From contig CM046852.1 of NCBI GenBank assembly GCA_025618425.1, positions 5,019,816 through 5,083,815 of the forward strand: a stretch of 64,000 nt of DNA, written 5' to 3'. Below are positions 23,660 to 35,225 of the stretch, piece after piece. The notes beneath the pieces are model-generated. The model was not told where the DNA came from. It made no database searches and saw only the letters and a list, made by a program, of their open reading frames with translations. Source of the DNA: Heliocidaris tuberculata. Lineage: Eukaryota > Echinodermata > Echinoidea > Camarodonta > Echinometridae. Within the stretch, counting starts at the first letter, position 1, and each line of letters opens with the position of its first letter. A program made the position numbers and the translations under genes.

Positions 23660-24497
23660 CTATTTTTAAAAAATGGAAAGAAAAAAATGAAAAAAAAAAT
23701 GAAAAAAAAAGAAAAAGAAAAAGAGGAAGAAATAAAAGAAAAGAAAAAGATTTGCGTGTTTTTTAAAGAAGATAAACAACATGTTGATAATCTTTCAAAT
23801 AATTATGTCAGTATTTAAAAAGTTGAACATTTAACACTATAACTCTTTCAGTGCCGATGTCGCGTATATGTGACAGATAGATTTGTCACTTTCATTCACC
23901 AATTGCTCGACCACAGCAAAGGTATATGGTGGTCAATGTATATCAAGATTTTGAGCATACATCAAGCATTATGAATGTATGATTATAATCATATGCTACG
24001 ATAGAAATTTTCAGAGAAAACTGCAGATTTTTAAAAGGTAGACCTATTACCTTATTTCAACATTAAACAATAGTAAACAAATGAGAAACCAAAAAATAAT
24101 GGACAAAAAAGAACTCAAATGTAATTTTCAATAATTCGTATGCATAAAGTTGGGTAAAGTAATGTTTGGTATCATAAGAAATGAAAATAAATTTCCTTCA
24201 GGTTTTGTACACAATATTTTGTGAAATAATAAAAGGTTAAAGAAGTGCAGACATTTGAAAAGTAAGCATTTTCCTTCAAGTTTTGTACACAATATTTTTG
24301 TGAAATAGTAGAAGGTTAAAGAAGTGCAGACATTTGAAAAGTAAGCATTGTTCACATTTTGGTAAAATTTTGAAGAAAGCTAAACCCCTTGGCACAGTAA
24401 GAGTAAAGTCAAAGATCATTATACTGCACCTTCGCGCCTTACTGCGATAGTTCAGTTACTTTAGAATTTATCTTTAGTGATGGCGAGTTTTCACGAA

Positions 24498-24498
<1 letters not shown>

Positions 24499-24545
<47 letters not shown>

Positions 24546-24552
24546 TAATAAT

Positions 24553-24604
<52 letters not shown>

Positions 24605-24607
24605 TAT
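24499..24607. repeat. TAA microsatellite
   Basis: About 105 bases of ATA/TAA repeats with two interruptions. Confidence 0.95.
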
Positions 24608-24624
24608 AATAGTGGGTAGTGTAC

Positions 24625-25035
24625 GTTCTTGTATAGCACACATGTCGGTCAGACTTGACACTCCTGGCGCTCCACGATTATTACCCCGGCTTTAGCACGG
24701 CTGCTCTTACGGCGCTCTGGCATTTCAAGGATTTAATTCCTGCCAGGTACCCATTTAATTCAAATACAATTACAATTACAATACTTACATTTCTATAGCG
24801 CTCTTACAAACTATAAGTTGTTTCATAGCGCTTTACATCAGTAACAATTTAAAAAAATATATAACGATTAAACAGGTAGTGAAATAATTTACCTGGGTCC
24901 AGAGAGGCAAATGTAGATTAATGTTTTGCCAAAAGACACTTACTATTGCTGCATCAGGAATTCGAACCCCCTACCTTGTGGTTCACAGTCCGGGGACTTA
25001 TCCACTTGACTACAACACCTCTACAATTTATCCTT
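24625..25035 (-). repeat. tRNA-derived SINE(s)
   Basis: The minus strand carries a B-box-like GGGGGTTCGAATTCC near 24957-24972 downstream of a tRNA-like head (GGTGTTGTAGTCAAGTGG) near 25005-25023. The body includes CATAGCGCTTTACATC-type motifs common in echinoderm SINEs. A second fragment with GGTACC and CGGGGTAATAAT motifs (24640-24760) resembles the tail of the SINE at 325-519. Confidence 0.6.
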
Positions 25036-25094
25036 GTAGCGTATCACTCATGCATTGGCATGAGATAAGTAAACTGAATTTCAGCAGGTTACGG

Positions 25095-25128
<34 letters not shown>

Positions 25129-25134
25129 ATTCAC

Positions 25135-25743
25135 CTTGAGCTGCAACTCTTTCACGAAGTCGTCTTGATTCTTGATCTTATGATCACGGTGACCGGCGAT
25201 CACACACATGTGACAGATATGGACGTTGCAGCCCTCGCAGAAGAGATCTTTGTCCTCATGTGTATGCTTTGAGCACTTTTCGGAGGATTGCTCAATGCTG
25301 ACCCTATTCTCGATGATATCCTGTAAGGATACGATCTCATGACTATGCAGACACTCGTCGCACATGTACATATTGCAGGTTCTGCAGAAAGAGACAGCAT
25401 CGGCTTGGAAGTCGCAGGTGGTGCATTTCGGGCTCATCTCAAAGACATAATTTGCTCCTTCATGCTCCTCATGGTAATTATCTACGAGTCCGTTGACGCT
25501 GACATTGGCGGGAAGGTCATCAACACGCTTCACCGTCAGCTTCGTGATCTTCCTGCAGAGAGGGCAGACCATGTGATCAAGATCCCGGTTTGACAGGTCG
25601 TATGTCTTGAGGCACTTCCGACAAAAAGTGTGTCCGCAAGTCAGAAGGGTTGCCTCGTAGAAGATATCAAGGCACAGTGGACAAGTCAAGTTCTGTGCGG
25701 ATGAGCTCTGTGAATTATCCTCCGAGTCTACCTTTTCAGCCAT
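25135..25743 (-). CDS. TRIM-type RING / double B-box protein, first coding exon
   Basis: The 203-residue exon starts at ATG (MAEKVDSEDN) and ends at a donor AAG|GTGAAT. Residues 21-63 form a C3HC4 RING finger (C21, C24, C36, H38, C41, C44, C60, C63), the E2-binding module of ubiquitin ligases. Residues 107-135 form a first B-box (CTTC, CRTC, CDEC, HSH), and about 157-195 a second (CSKH, CEGC, CHMC, H-R-D-H). The order RING, B1, B2, coiled coil is that of TRIM proteins; the coiled coil follows at 23320-23659. The C-terminal part lies in or beyond the gap. It is likely a ubiquitin ligase; substrate unknown. This exon is intact; damage is limited to the next one. Confidence 0.9.
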
Positions 25744-26217
25744 GGTCGCAGAGTAAATTTCTAGCTATAGAAGTCACACTATAAGCCTGTCGATTGGAGC
25801 TACATGGTAGCAAGAAAATGTCAAATTCCCATGTTCCAACAGAGTTCACGTACTTAAAAATGTTTTATTAGCTTGTACTGGCATTTACATGCGTTCTGGA
25901 TCTATGATCCGTGTGCGTGTACAAAATAATAGAGCCAATACTATCTAAATGGGCGGCAAAATACTCCCTTTATTTCTGCGATAGCATTTTACCCTTTGAT
26001 TGTGTGTTGATAAAGCGCCGTTGTATGGAATATGAATATAATAGTATAGAACAGAGCTTTGCTGCCAACGATCACCTCCTGATAATTATGTCACTGTGTG
26101 CTATTAATAGTAGCAGGGTTTTTCCACATTGGCAGGCGTAAATTTGATTTATTGCAAATATAACTTCTCTCGCACTGACTGAGGTACGTGTACGTTCCTT
26201 ACCGGGGGGGAGGTATT
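25744..26217. other. Upstream region of the TRIM gene
   Basis: Presumed 5' flank of the TRIM gene on the minus strand. I could not identify a promoter or 5' UTR exon. No coding sequence seen. Confidence 0.4.
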
Positions 26218-26404
26218 GCAAAACCAGGGTGTTAATTCAACACCATCTGAGTTTCTATGTTGGGCTACACCAGATACAACACCAGTTTCAAATCAAACTG
26301 GTATAATTGTTTTAACACTAACTGGTGTTGTTTTAACAATTATCTGGTGTAGCCCAATATTGATACCGAGATGGTGTTGATTTAACACCCTGGTTTTTGC
26401 AGTG
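26213..26404. mobile_element. MITE with CAGGGTGTTxAATTCAACACC inverted ends
   Basis: TATTGCAAAACCAGGGTGTT, ACACCATCT and GGGCTACACCAGA at the left are mirrored by TCTGGTGTAGCCC, AGATGGTGTTG and AACACCCTGGTTTTTGCAGTGTAC on the right. Total length is about 190 bases, with inverted arms covering most of it. The end TTTTTGCAGTGTAC is shared with 36597-36660. Confidence 0.85.
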
Positions 26405-26424
26405 TACAACTGTATGAACATCAT

Positions 26425-27080
26425 GAATGAAAAACGTCGTCGAATGTAACCTATGGAACGTCAGAAGGGAAATAAAATTTCATTCCACAAAACTAATTGA
26501 TGATAATGTAAATCTATTTCATAACGACAGCTTTCCATTTCATGGCAGCTTATCATTTGATTTGGATGTCGTCATCAACTGTTTTCAAGTCATCAACAAC
26601 TTTGGTCCAGTCACCACCAACTCGATTCAAGTCATCAAATATGTTTGCCATTTTGGCGATACGATTAGGGCAATCGAAATTCATGGCAAAGAAAATGCAG
26701 ATGACGGTCTCAAATAATTTGATAGCGACTTATTTTAATTCTAAGTGACTACTTTAAGGGTCGATTATTACTTTGAAATTAGTTTTTATGTTTCAATGTT
26801 TTTATTTGATGACAGGAATTGATGTTATCTCTTGTATTTGACCACAGTTTTTTTCATTTAATGGCGGTTTTTGATACGATGGTAACTTTTCATTTGATTC
26901 TGAGCTTATCGTCAAATATGATTATCGTCAAAATATGATTGCCCTTTTGGCGCCCAACGCTCGACGCGGTTAGGGCAATCACTAACCACGCGTACTAGAA
27001 CTAGGGATGACGGTCTCAAATCATTAGATAACGACGTGCTTTAATTTCACGTGACTGCTTTATGGTCGATGGTTGCTTTC
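26425..27080. repeat. Repeat family member adjoining the LINE; tandem halves
   Basis: Two related halves both contain GGTTAGGGCAATC or a variant followed by GATGACGGTCTCAAAT (26660-26720 and 26968-27035). The first half matches the fold-back element at 31480-31905 (TTTGATTTGGATGTCGTCATC, CAACTGTTTTC). The short ORFs across it are not genes. Confidence 0.6.
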
Positions 27081-27094
27081 ACTTAGATGACACC

Positions 27095-30000
27095 TTCATA
27101 TTTGATTTGATTTGATTTGATTTGATTTATTTTCTTCTGCATTCATATAAGTACAACATTTTTCGGCAACATATAAAATAAAATACAAAAGTACTTTTTG
27201 ACAATAAATCATAAATAGCAAGTATATGTAACAATCATTTTTCAAAAACAAACACGAAATGATAAATTGTCAAATTATTGTAATTCATCAAATATAAAGT
27301 CATTTGCGGAAGAAGGACTACCATTATAAGCAATTTGCTTGAGAATATGGCAGCCCCAGACAAATATTATGAAATAGCTAAAACATGTTTAAATAAGCAG
27401 AATGGATAAATAATTGAAATCCTAAATTAAAAGCATATTAATGATGATGTTGATGATGGAATGATGATGGTGATGATGATGATGATGACGATGATGATAA
27501 CGGTGATGATGATGATGATGATGATGAAGAGTTGACACAGAAATTTTACCTTGTATATTCAGATAGTAACATCGTTTTAACTTTGGCTTTAAATGAGTAA
27601 AGGGAACAACAGGATTTAATGAATTCTGGGAGAGAATTCCATAGGTCTGGACCATGGTGTCTTATTGATCTATGGGCAATCAGTAACTTTGGGTTGACTA
27701 CATGAAAATTGGAGGAATTGCGAGTAGGGTAGGAGTGAATAGTGTTATTCAAATTATAAAAGTTTTGAAATGAAAGAGGGAGCAAGTCATTTAGATACTT
27801 AAATATGAACAGTAAAATTTGTAGTGAATTGATGTCGAATACTGTTAGAGTTTTCAGTTGGTAAAATATTGGTCTGGTGTGAGATAAATATGGTGAACCG
27901 GTACATATGCGAAGGGCTTTCTTTTGCAATAAGTAAATAGAGTTGATTTTTGTTTTGTCGGTGGTGGCCCATACTAAATTGCAATATGTTATATATGGTA
28001 ATATCAATGAATTATAAAGCATAATGAGCGTTTTACAAGTGACAAATCTCTTTACTTTATAAAGTATACCAACATTCCTAGAAATAGAAGTAGTTATATG
28101 ACGTATATGTTCATTCCAATTTAAATTTTCATCGATAATGACACCCAAAAATTTTGTTTGTCTCTTTCTTTCTAGAGGTACATTATCTATAAGTATGTTG
28201 TAAGGAAAATCAATAACATGAGAATTTACGCGCTTGAAATACATGAAATTGGTTTTATCTAAATTAAGGGACAATTTATTGCACTTAAACCACAAAGATA
28301 ACTTTGGTAACTCATTATTAAGTGTATTTACAAGGGTATTTAAGTTACGATGTGAACAGAAAATGTTTGTGTCATCTGCAAATAATATGAAAGATAAAAG
28401 AGGAGTTGTATAAGTTAAATCATTAATATATAGTAGAAAGAGTAAAGGGGGCCTAGTATTGACCCTTGTGGAACACCGCATTGGATTGGTAGGAAATCTG
28501 AAGAAACATCATTATACATTACATATTGTTTTCTATTAGATAAATAGCTCTCAAACCAGGAGAGGGCAACTCCACAAATTCCATAAGAGTGTAGTTTTTG
28601 AAGTAAAATATGGTGGTCAAGCGTATCAAAGGCTTTAGATAAGTCCATGAATACTCCTATTACATGTTCTTTATTGGCTATGGCATTCGTTATTTGATCA
28701 TATAATTGTACTAAAGCTAGGTCGGTTAAATGTTTTTTTCTGAAACCCTATTGATTTATATTTAGAAAATGAAATGTATCTAAAAAGTTATACAGCCTTT
28801 TGTAAATAATCTTTTCTAGGATTTTTGATATGCTGGGAAGAATGGATATAGCCATGTAATTACTTATTTCGTGAGGGTTGTCTTTTTTGAAAACGGGATT
28901 TACCTTTGCAATTTTTAGAGACTCAGGACATTTCCCGGTGTTAATACATAGATTTGAAATGTGAGTTAGAGGATAAACAAGAAAATGTATGATTTGTTTA
29001 AGGAGAAAAGCACTGATTCTATCGTGACCTTGTGATTTACTTGACTTAATATTTTTTGTTATTTCGATTATTTCATTAGGATTTATGGGATTAAAAAACA
29101 GTAAAGAAGTTGTAGGTTCAGGAAGAAATTTAGTAAAATTTTCGTTCGGTTTATTGAGTTTATTTGCTAAATTAGGTCCTATATTTACAAAAAAGGAATT
29201 AAAGGTATGAGCTATATCTTCAGACTGTATCACTGTATTATCCATTGTAAAATTATTAGTAGGTAATTTTTTTGTTTTCTTGCCAATCAGATCATTTATA
29301 ACCTCCCATGTAGATTTCATATTAGTTTTCACTCGGTTAAGTTTATCGGAATAATACATTTTACGAGAAGTTCGAGTTCGAATGATATTAGTTAATTTGT
29401 TTCGGTACGTTTTATATTTGTTTTTATTAAGAATAGTAGAGTTTGTTAAATAAGCTTTATAAAGTTTGTTCCTTGTGTGTATGGATCGCAGAATTGCTTT
29501 TGTTATCCATGGCATTTTACTACGTTTATTGTTCTTGTTTACAGATACCAGAGGAAATTTTTTGTCGTAATACTTCTGTAACTTTTTATTGAAAGTTTCG
29601 TATGCAATATTTGCATCTGACTGACTATAAATATCCAACCATTCTTCTGTTGCAAGATCGCTTTTGAGGGATTCAATATTTTGGGGTGTTTGCTTTCTGT
29701 ACATGCTTGATTTAACTGACCTTTTATTTGAAATGTCATTATTACACATTAAAAAAATTGGCAAATGGTCGGATATATCGGAGTAAAGTAATCCACTAGT
29801 CATGTCTTTGTCAAAGATGTTAGAAAAAATATCATCAATAAGGGTTGAAGATTGACCATCAATCCTGGTTGGTTTATTTATATGTGGATAACAACTATTA
29901 GCATAAATAATATGAAGAAGGGTATCATGATAACTACTATGAGATAACAAGTCTATATTAAAATCACCCATTAGATATAATTGTTTACCTTCTCCCGTAA

Positions 30001-30385
30001 GAGTATGAAGGCATATATCCAGATCTTCACAAAATGAATTTATAGAACCATGAGGGGGTCTGTAAATTAATCCAATGATTATATTTTTGCTGTTTGAATT
30101 CATGATTTCTAAAAACAATGATTCACTTTCTTTTAATGATATTTCCTTTCGAAGTTTAAATTGCAGTTGTTCATTGACATAAAATGCTAAATCCCCTCCT
30201 CTCTTTTGTTCTCGATCATGTCTGATCAGTGTATAATTTTGTATGTTGAATAGGTTGGGCGAAGTGTTATGAAACCAAGTGACACCAATAATAGAAAAGG
30301 GAAAATTGTTCAAAGTATATAGCAATATTTCCAGAGAATCAAAATTTTTGCTTAGACTTCTAGCAAACAAGAATTAAGTAAACTA
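27095..30385 (-). mobile_element. CR1/L2-like non-LTR retrotransposon, nearly intact ORF, inactivated
   Basis: Reading leftward: an apurinic endonuclease domain (GDFNIDLL near 29957-29980; SDISDHLP near 29768-29791), a linker, then reverse transcriptase (INPVFKKDN replaced here by VNPVFKKDN; FMDLSKAFD; GVPQGSILGPL; LFADDTNIF) and a C-terminal region to a stop at 27546. A 3' UTR with a GAT microsatellite (about 27435-27530) follows, then a short AAATC-type tail near 27100-27128. Breaks: one in-frame TAG at 28750-28748 replacing the Tyr of the conserved YGFRK motif, and one single-base frameshift near 28455 just after GVPQGSILGPL. The N-terminus of the endonuclease is also incomplete. No nucleic-acid-binding ORF1 is seen to the right, so this is probably 5'-truncated. 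Confidence 0.93.
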
Positions 30386-30660
30386 ATTTTATTTCCTGTT
30401 TTTTTGAAAACTAGAAGTAAATTCGTCAGTTGAGTAATAGTTACTATCAGATGATAAGTTGTTAGTATTGAAAATAGATAACTGGTCTAGATCAGTAGTC
30501 ATAAAAAAATAGCTAATATAACCAATCTATTATAATTAAAAGTGTAACAACTAATTCGCATGTAAAGTTTCTGTGTCGTACTAGTATGACAATGGTAATG
30601 GTCATAAGATGGAAAGAGAATGGAATGACGATGGAAAGATAGGGGGTGACATATGGATGA

Positions 30661-30694
<34 letters not shown>

Positions 30695-31250
30695 GTTCCT
30701 AAAGCGTTAATCAGATGATTAACTTTCATAATGACAAGTTCACTAATTTTGAGCACCTCAGCCATAAAATACATTCATAACTTATGGAACCCTTAATGGA
30801 CACTTTGTCTCAGCACTGCTGCCTCGCATAACAACGTATGCACTGTTGATTAGTTATGAAGTTTTAAATAATAATAGAGTAATATTATACTTAATTTATC
30901 AAAAGTCAATTTGTTTAAGAAATACCTGATTCGAATGAATTTATTTCGAAATAGAATTGAGGATTGATTCTTTTCATGAAAAGGAGCAGTGCAGAGACAA
31001 GGGTTGTACATGTTTGCATAGCACTTCATTATGTATTACAGATGTAATAAACAGATAAGTTCAGTTATGTGTATTGTAAATTCATAAAGGTAATATTAAA
31101 ACAAGGAGAATGAAATGCTGAAAACAGGAGTATGGAAATTTACTTTTGCTTTGACATCATATTTATCGATCGTGCTACCTTTTCAGCACGTATTAAAATA
31201 TAAGCAATAAAAACCAGCGAACATAGATATTGTAGTTGAAGATTTGTAAT
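30386..31250. other. Gene-poor stretch right of the LINE
   Basis: No supportable gene. A GAT microsatellite lies at about 30660-30693. Confidence 0.45.
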
Positions 31251-31905
31251 ATTTCAATATTCATTTTTATTTCATAACAGATTTTTATTTGATGACAGGT
31301 TTTATTTTGATGACAACTTTTGATTTGATGACGGCTTTTGATTTGATGACAGCTTTTGATTTGATGGCGGCTTTTTATTTGATGACATGCGTTAAACTTG
31401 ATGGCGGCCCTTTATTTGATGACGGCTTTTCATTTCATGACAGGTTTTTAATTCGATGACGACTTTTTATTTGAAGAACTGCAGCTTTCCATTTCTTGGC
31501 AGCTTTTCGTTTGATTTGGATGTCGTCATCAACTGTTTTCGAGTCATCATCAACTTTTTTCAAGTCATCATCAACTCCATTGGCGCACAACGCTCGACGC
31601 GGTTAGGGCAATCGAAATTCGTGCTTAGTACACTACGGATGATGATCTCAAATCATTTGATAGCGACTTGAATCGAGTTGATGATGACTGGAAAAAAAGT
31701 TGATGACGACTTGAAAAAGGTCGATGATGACTCGAAAACAGTTAAACGACATCCAAGTCAAATGAAAAGCTGTCATGAAATGAAAAGCGGCCTTCATGAA
31801 ATAGAATTACATGTACGTTATCATCAATTAGTTTTGTGGAATATGAAATTTGATGGCCCTTCTGGCGTTCCATACCTTCCTCTCGGCTTCAGGGCGCACA
31901 CCTGC
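31251..31905. repeat. Fold-back repeat with TGATGAC-rich arms
   Basis: A first part (31290-31460) is a tandem of TTTTGATTTGATGACGGC units. Then a left arm at about 31485-31580 (TTTGATTTGGATGTCGTC, TGTTTTCGAGTCATCATC) is mirrored by a right arm at about 31670-31790 (GATGATGACTCGAAAACAG, GACATCCAAGTCAAATGAAAA). Continuation to 31880 mirrors sequence found directly at 26440-26540. No coding sense. Confidence 0.75.
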
Positions 31906-32713
31906 AATTATTTCCCCATAGGCTCATGTGTTAAAAATGAGAAATCATAAAAATCATGAAATAAAAAGGGGGCTAGCAATGGCACCATTCGAACCTTTGT
32001 CTTTACTAATTCATACAAATATACGATGCCCTTGACTTCCTGAAAATATGAATATGTGTTTTTCAGCATTTTTCCCCGATTTACAGGGGGGGGGGCAACT
32101 ACAACTAACCACAAACCTGTTCAAAGCTACAGTGGTCATAAGGTTTCTTGCGCCACTAATAAAGTCCCCATGAATACCACCTGGAACCAACTCCTGCGTG
32201 CTCTCTCATGGGACTGATCTGAACCAGTAATTATCCCTCTTTTATGCACATTTGAAAAAAAGTTTTCGAATATATGTATCAGTGATTTTATATGATTTTT
32301 TTTTTCAACAATTAGCAACTCGTGGATATCAAGGTCACTACAATAATAAAAAATTTGTATACTGTACATTCGATTGCTATACTATACTACATGCAATCAT
32401 TGTGTAATCTTTGAATAAGTATACTATCCTATAATATATTTTGTAAATGTGTATAGAACAACTTTGTTTCTTTACTGAGCTAAAGTAGTCTTTTTACTTT
32501 GTGTATGTACTTTCAAAACTATATAATGCCATTTCAAAATAACTATATACATGATTATTTTTTCAACGGATTTTACAAAATATCACCGATATATATACAT
32601 ATGATTTATTAAGATGATAGAAATGTGCAACGATTTCAACATTTTCGTAAAAAAACACAAGTTAATTATCAGGATACCATATACTTTGTATATATATATA
32701 TATATATATATAA

Positions 32714-32759
<46 letters not shown>

Positions 32760-34929
32760 TCTTATCTATCTTTTGTTATGAGTTTATTTTCATGATTTTG
32801 TTGGCTATTATTGTTACTTTTCATTGCTATCAGGGCCTCATGGAAGACCTCCAATATTGGTGATAATAAGTCACTCCACTCTGTATAAATATCAGAAACA
32901 AATAAATAAATAAAATAAATAAATAAATATAATTGTAGATATACACTGAGGAGCGCTTTAAAACAGAGCGGTACAGAAAAAGCGCTATATCCCTTACTTT
33001 GTCCGACTGCTTAACCGTCATCAAACATAATAATGTATTCCCTTAGCCTGAATTCTAAATGTCTAAATGTAATAAGATCAATACATTCAAATGTAATATT
33101 CGTCTGCAAATTTATACCTTACTTCTAGATGTATTATAATATGCAACAAAACGTGTGCATATAATGTTGATTATATCCATGTTTATCTATGAAATGACAG
33201 TGTCAAACCTTATATGCACCTTTTAGTTTGTTATATTTCATACTATTTCCACTTGTCAGTTATTGCATTCATATTAGATCAGTATTGCAACACAATTACT
33301 TGAATACATAATTATTACCATTTTCTATAGTTTTGGTACATTTTGAAATATTTTGCTTGTACATGTATATAAAGTCGATCAAACTTCACTTTCTTAATCG
33401 ACGATATTTCAATTTACATTTCTACTTTGGGTTCACTTTCATTTAAGCAACTTAAATAATTAGTTAACAACGGTCACTGAAACAATTCTGAATCATGATA
33501 TAGAATACTTTTGTTTCCACACTTAAGTTGTATCGCCTTTTCATATCACTTCCTTCTAACCCAGTGTATAATATGGTTCTAGGCAGTACACCCAGTTATT
33601 TTTATGCATACACTGATATTTCTTTCCAATTTACTTTTGTGATATCATCTAATCAACTCCGTAGATATTAAGTCAAATATTTATGTTATCTACAAGTATT
33701 GTAACATCTAACCCATTACTACGCCTGTATCTTCCTAGCCTTAAATCAAGGCGACTGTGCTGCTCTGTCCACTAGCGTAGCTGAAGGGGGGGGGGGGGGA
33801 GGGGGCTGCCCCTGACAACTTTTGCCCCCCAAAATTGATCCCCCCCCCTTCCTTGTCGAACTGATAATTTGTTTTGCTCTGTCGATCCCTGGTCGATCCT
33901 CGAAACGCGCGGTATAGTCCTCTGATTATTGCCTCGGAAGGCTGCGATGAAATTTTCACAATAAACCACTTCAATTCACTTTAATTCAATATTGCATACC
34001 CCAAATCTGTTTATAAATCTAAATGAATGTGAGATAGTTTCACCATCGCATCTGTATCATCACCTCGGGATTACTTTACATTATCTTCATCTTCTGTGTC
34101 ACATCCCCACCTTCACTCAGCACTCATTGGAATTTTACTTAATAAGGGTACAAAATCCTCCACCTATTAACCTCCGATTTTTCTTTTCTTTTCGAGATCG
34201 AAAATAACCAGTAAAATTCGAGGGTAGACTTTCATGAACAGGACTGGACACTTGGTTTTTGAGTGACTCTACGGATCCTGATGGTATCTATAACGCTATA
34301 GGTGGGTTATGATATGTTTCGGATTATATTTGTGCTTCTGCCGTAAAATACAGAGAGGTGGCACCCCACACCCCTGTGTTTACCCCCTTTCAATCCATAT
34401 TCTAGATGCTACATGTTTGATGATTGATCCCACAAGGATCGATTTTCCTTTCTGGCAGATATCACATGTAACTTTGGAGTCACGTTGAAAGTGCATCAGT
34501 GGTTGACTATATCGCTTATGAATCTTCATTTTCAATCAGCTTTTGCATGGACAGAGTGTATGATACCACTTGGACACCAAAGGGGTTTGTCTTCCTCTCA
34601 CCAGTGAATTCATTTAAGGATTTCTGGAGGAGTGGAGTTGAGGAGGCAAGATGACGGGATCAACCAAGCAATCACCGTCAAGATATAGAGGGACATCCGA
34701 TTAACTGTTCTTGATCAGAAAGGAGTTCGAAAATTAGTCGAGTACAGTGTATGTTTGTCGTGGTCATCATTTGAACTCCTTCCTGACTGGACCCCCGAAT
34801 ATGAGATAACGACTGAATGAATATTGGATTTAAAAATTAAATTATTATTTTCATTTCTGCCTTTATTCATTTAATTATTTTATTTTGTATTTATTTCAGT
34901 ATTTATTAATTTCTATTCATTTATTTATT
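31906..34929. other. Gene-poor stretch
   Basis: I see no supportable gene. It contains a G run (32089-32096), a TA/TG compound microsatellite (about 32690-32755), an AAATAAAT tract (32900-32930) and G/C runs near 33787-33848. A short plus-strand frame at about 34550-34664 (MDRVYDTTWTPKGFVF) is too short to call. Confidence 0.5.
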
Positions 34930-35225
34930 TATTTAATGTAAAGTGACAGTAAACCGAAGCTCCTAAATAGCGCCACCATTTAAAAGGATTTGAAAAGTGT
35001 CTGTGCCTCTCATTTTTCCACCATGCCCCATTCTAGTTTGTAGAAGCTTTGAATGAACCTACAATTGTCCACATTTGTCAAGTCAAAAATAATAGTTTTA
35101 AAAATGTGCCTATTATCCAAACAAGCTGTTTGTCAAATTCAAAATAAAATGCAATTAATTTCTAAACTATAATCTTAATTTAGCAATCACTGTAAGGTGG
35201 CGCTGTTCAAGTTCTACCAGTTTAT
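34930..35225 (-). repeat. Dispersed repeat, inverted relative to 9640-9945
   Basis: Starts AAAGTGACAGTAAACCGAAGC and ends CACTGTAAGGTGGCGCTGTTC; the sequence between (CACCATGCCCCATTCTAGTTT and others) is a diverged reverse complement of 9640-9945. Confidence 0.75.

Larger units (their letters stand above)
23660..25134 (-). other. TRIM gene intron with repeats
   Basis: The intron between the RING/B-box exon and the coiled-coil exon. It includes a local duplication at about 24186-24280 / 24265-24350 (TTTTGTACACAATATTTT-type units with AAAGGTTAAAGAAGTGCAGACATTT), a TAA microsatellite, a SINE and a poly-A run just after the donor. Confidence 0.55.

Noticed and set aside
34550..34664. Plus-strand frame MDRVYDTTWTPKGFVF as a gene remnant
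   Set aside because: Only about 38 codons, no splice context and no recognised homology.
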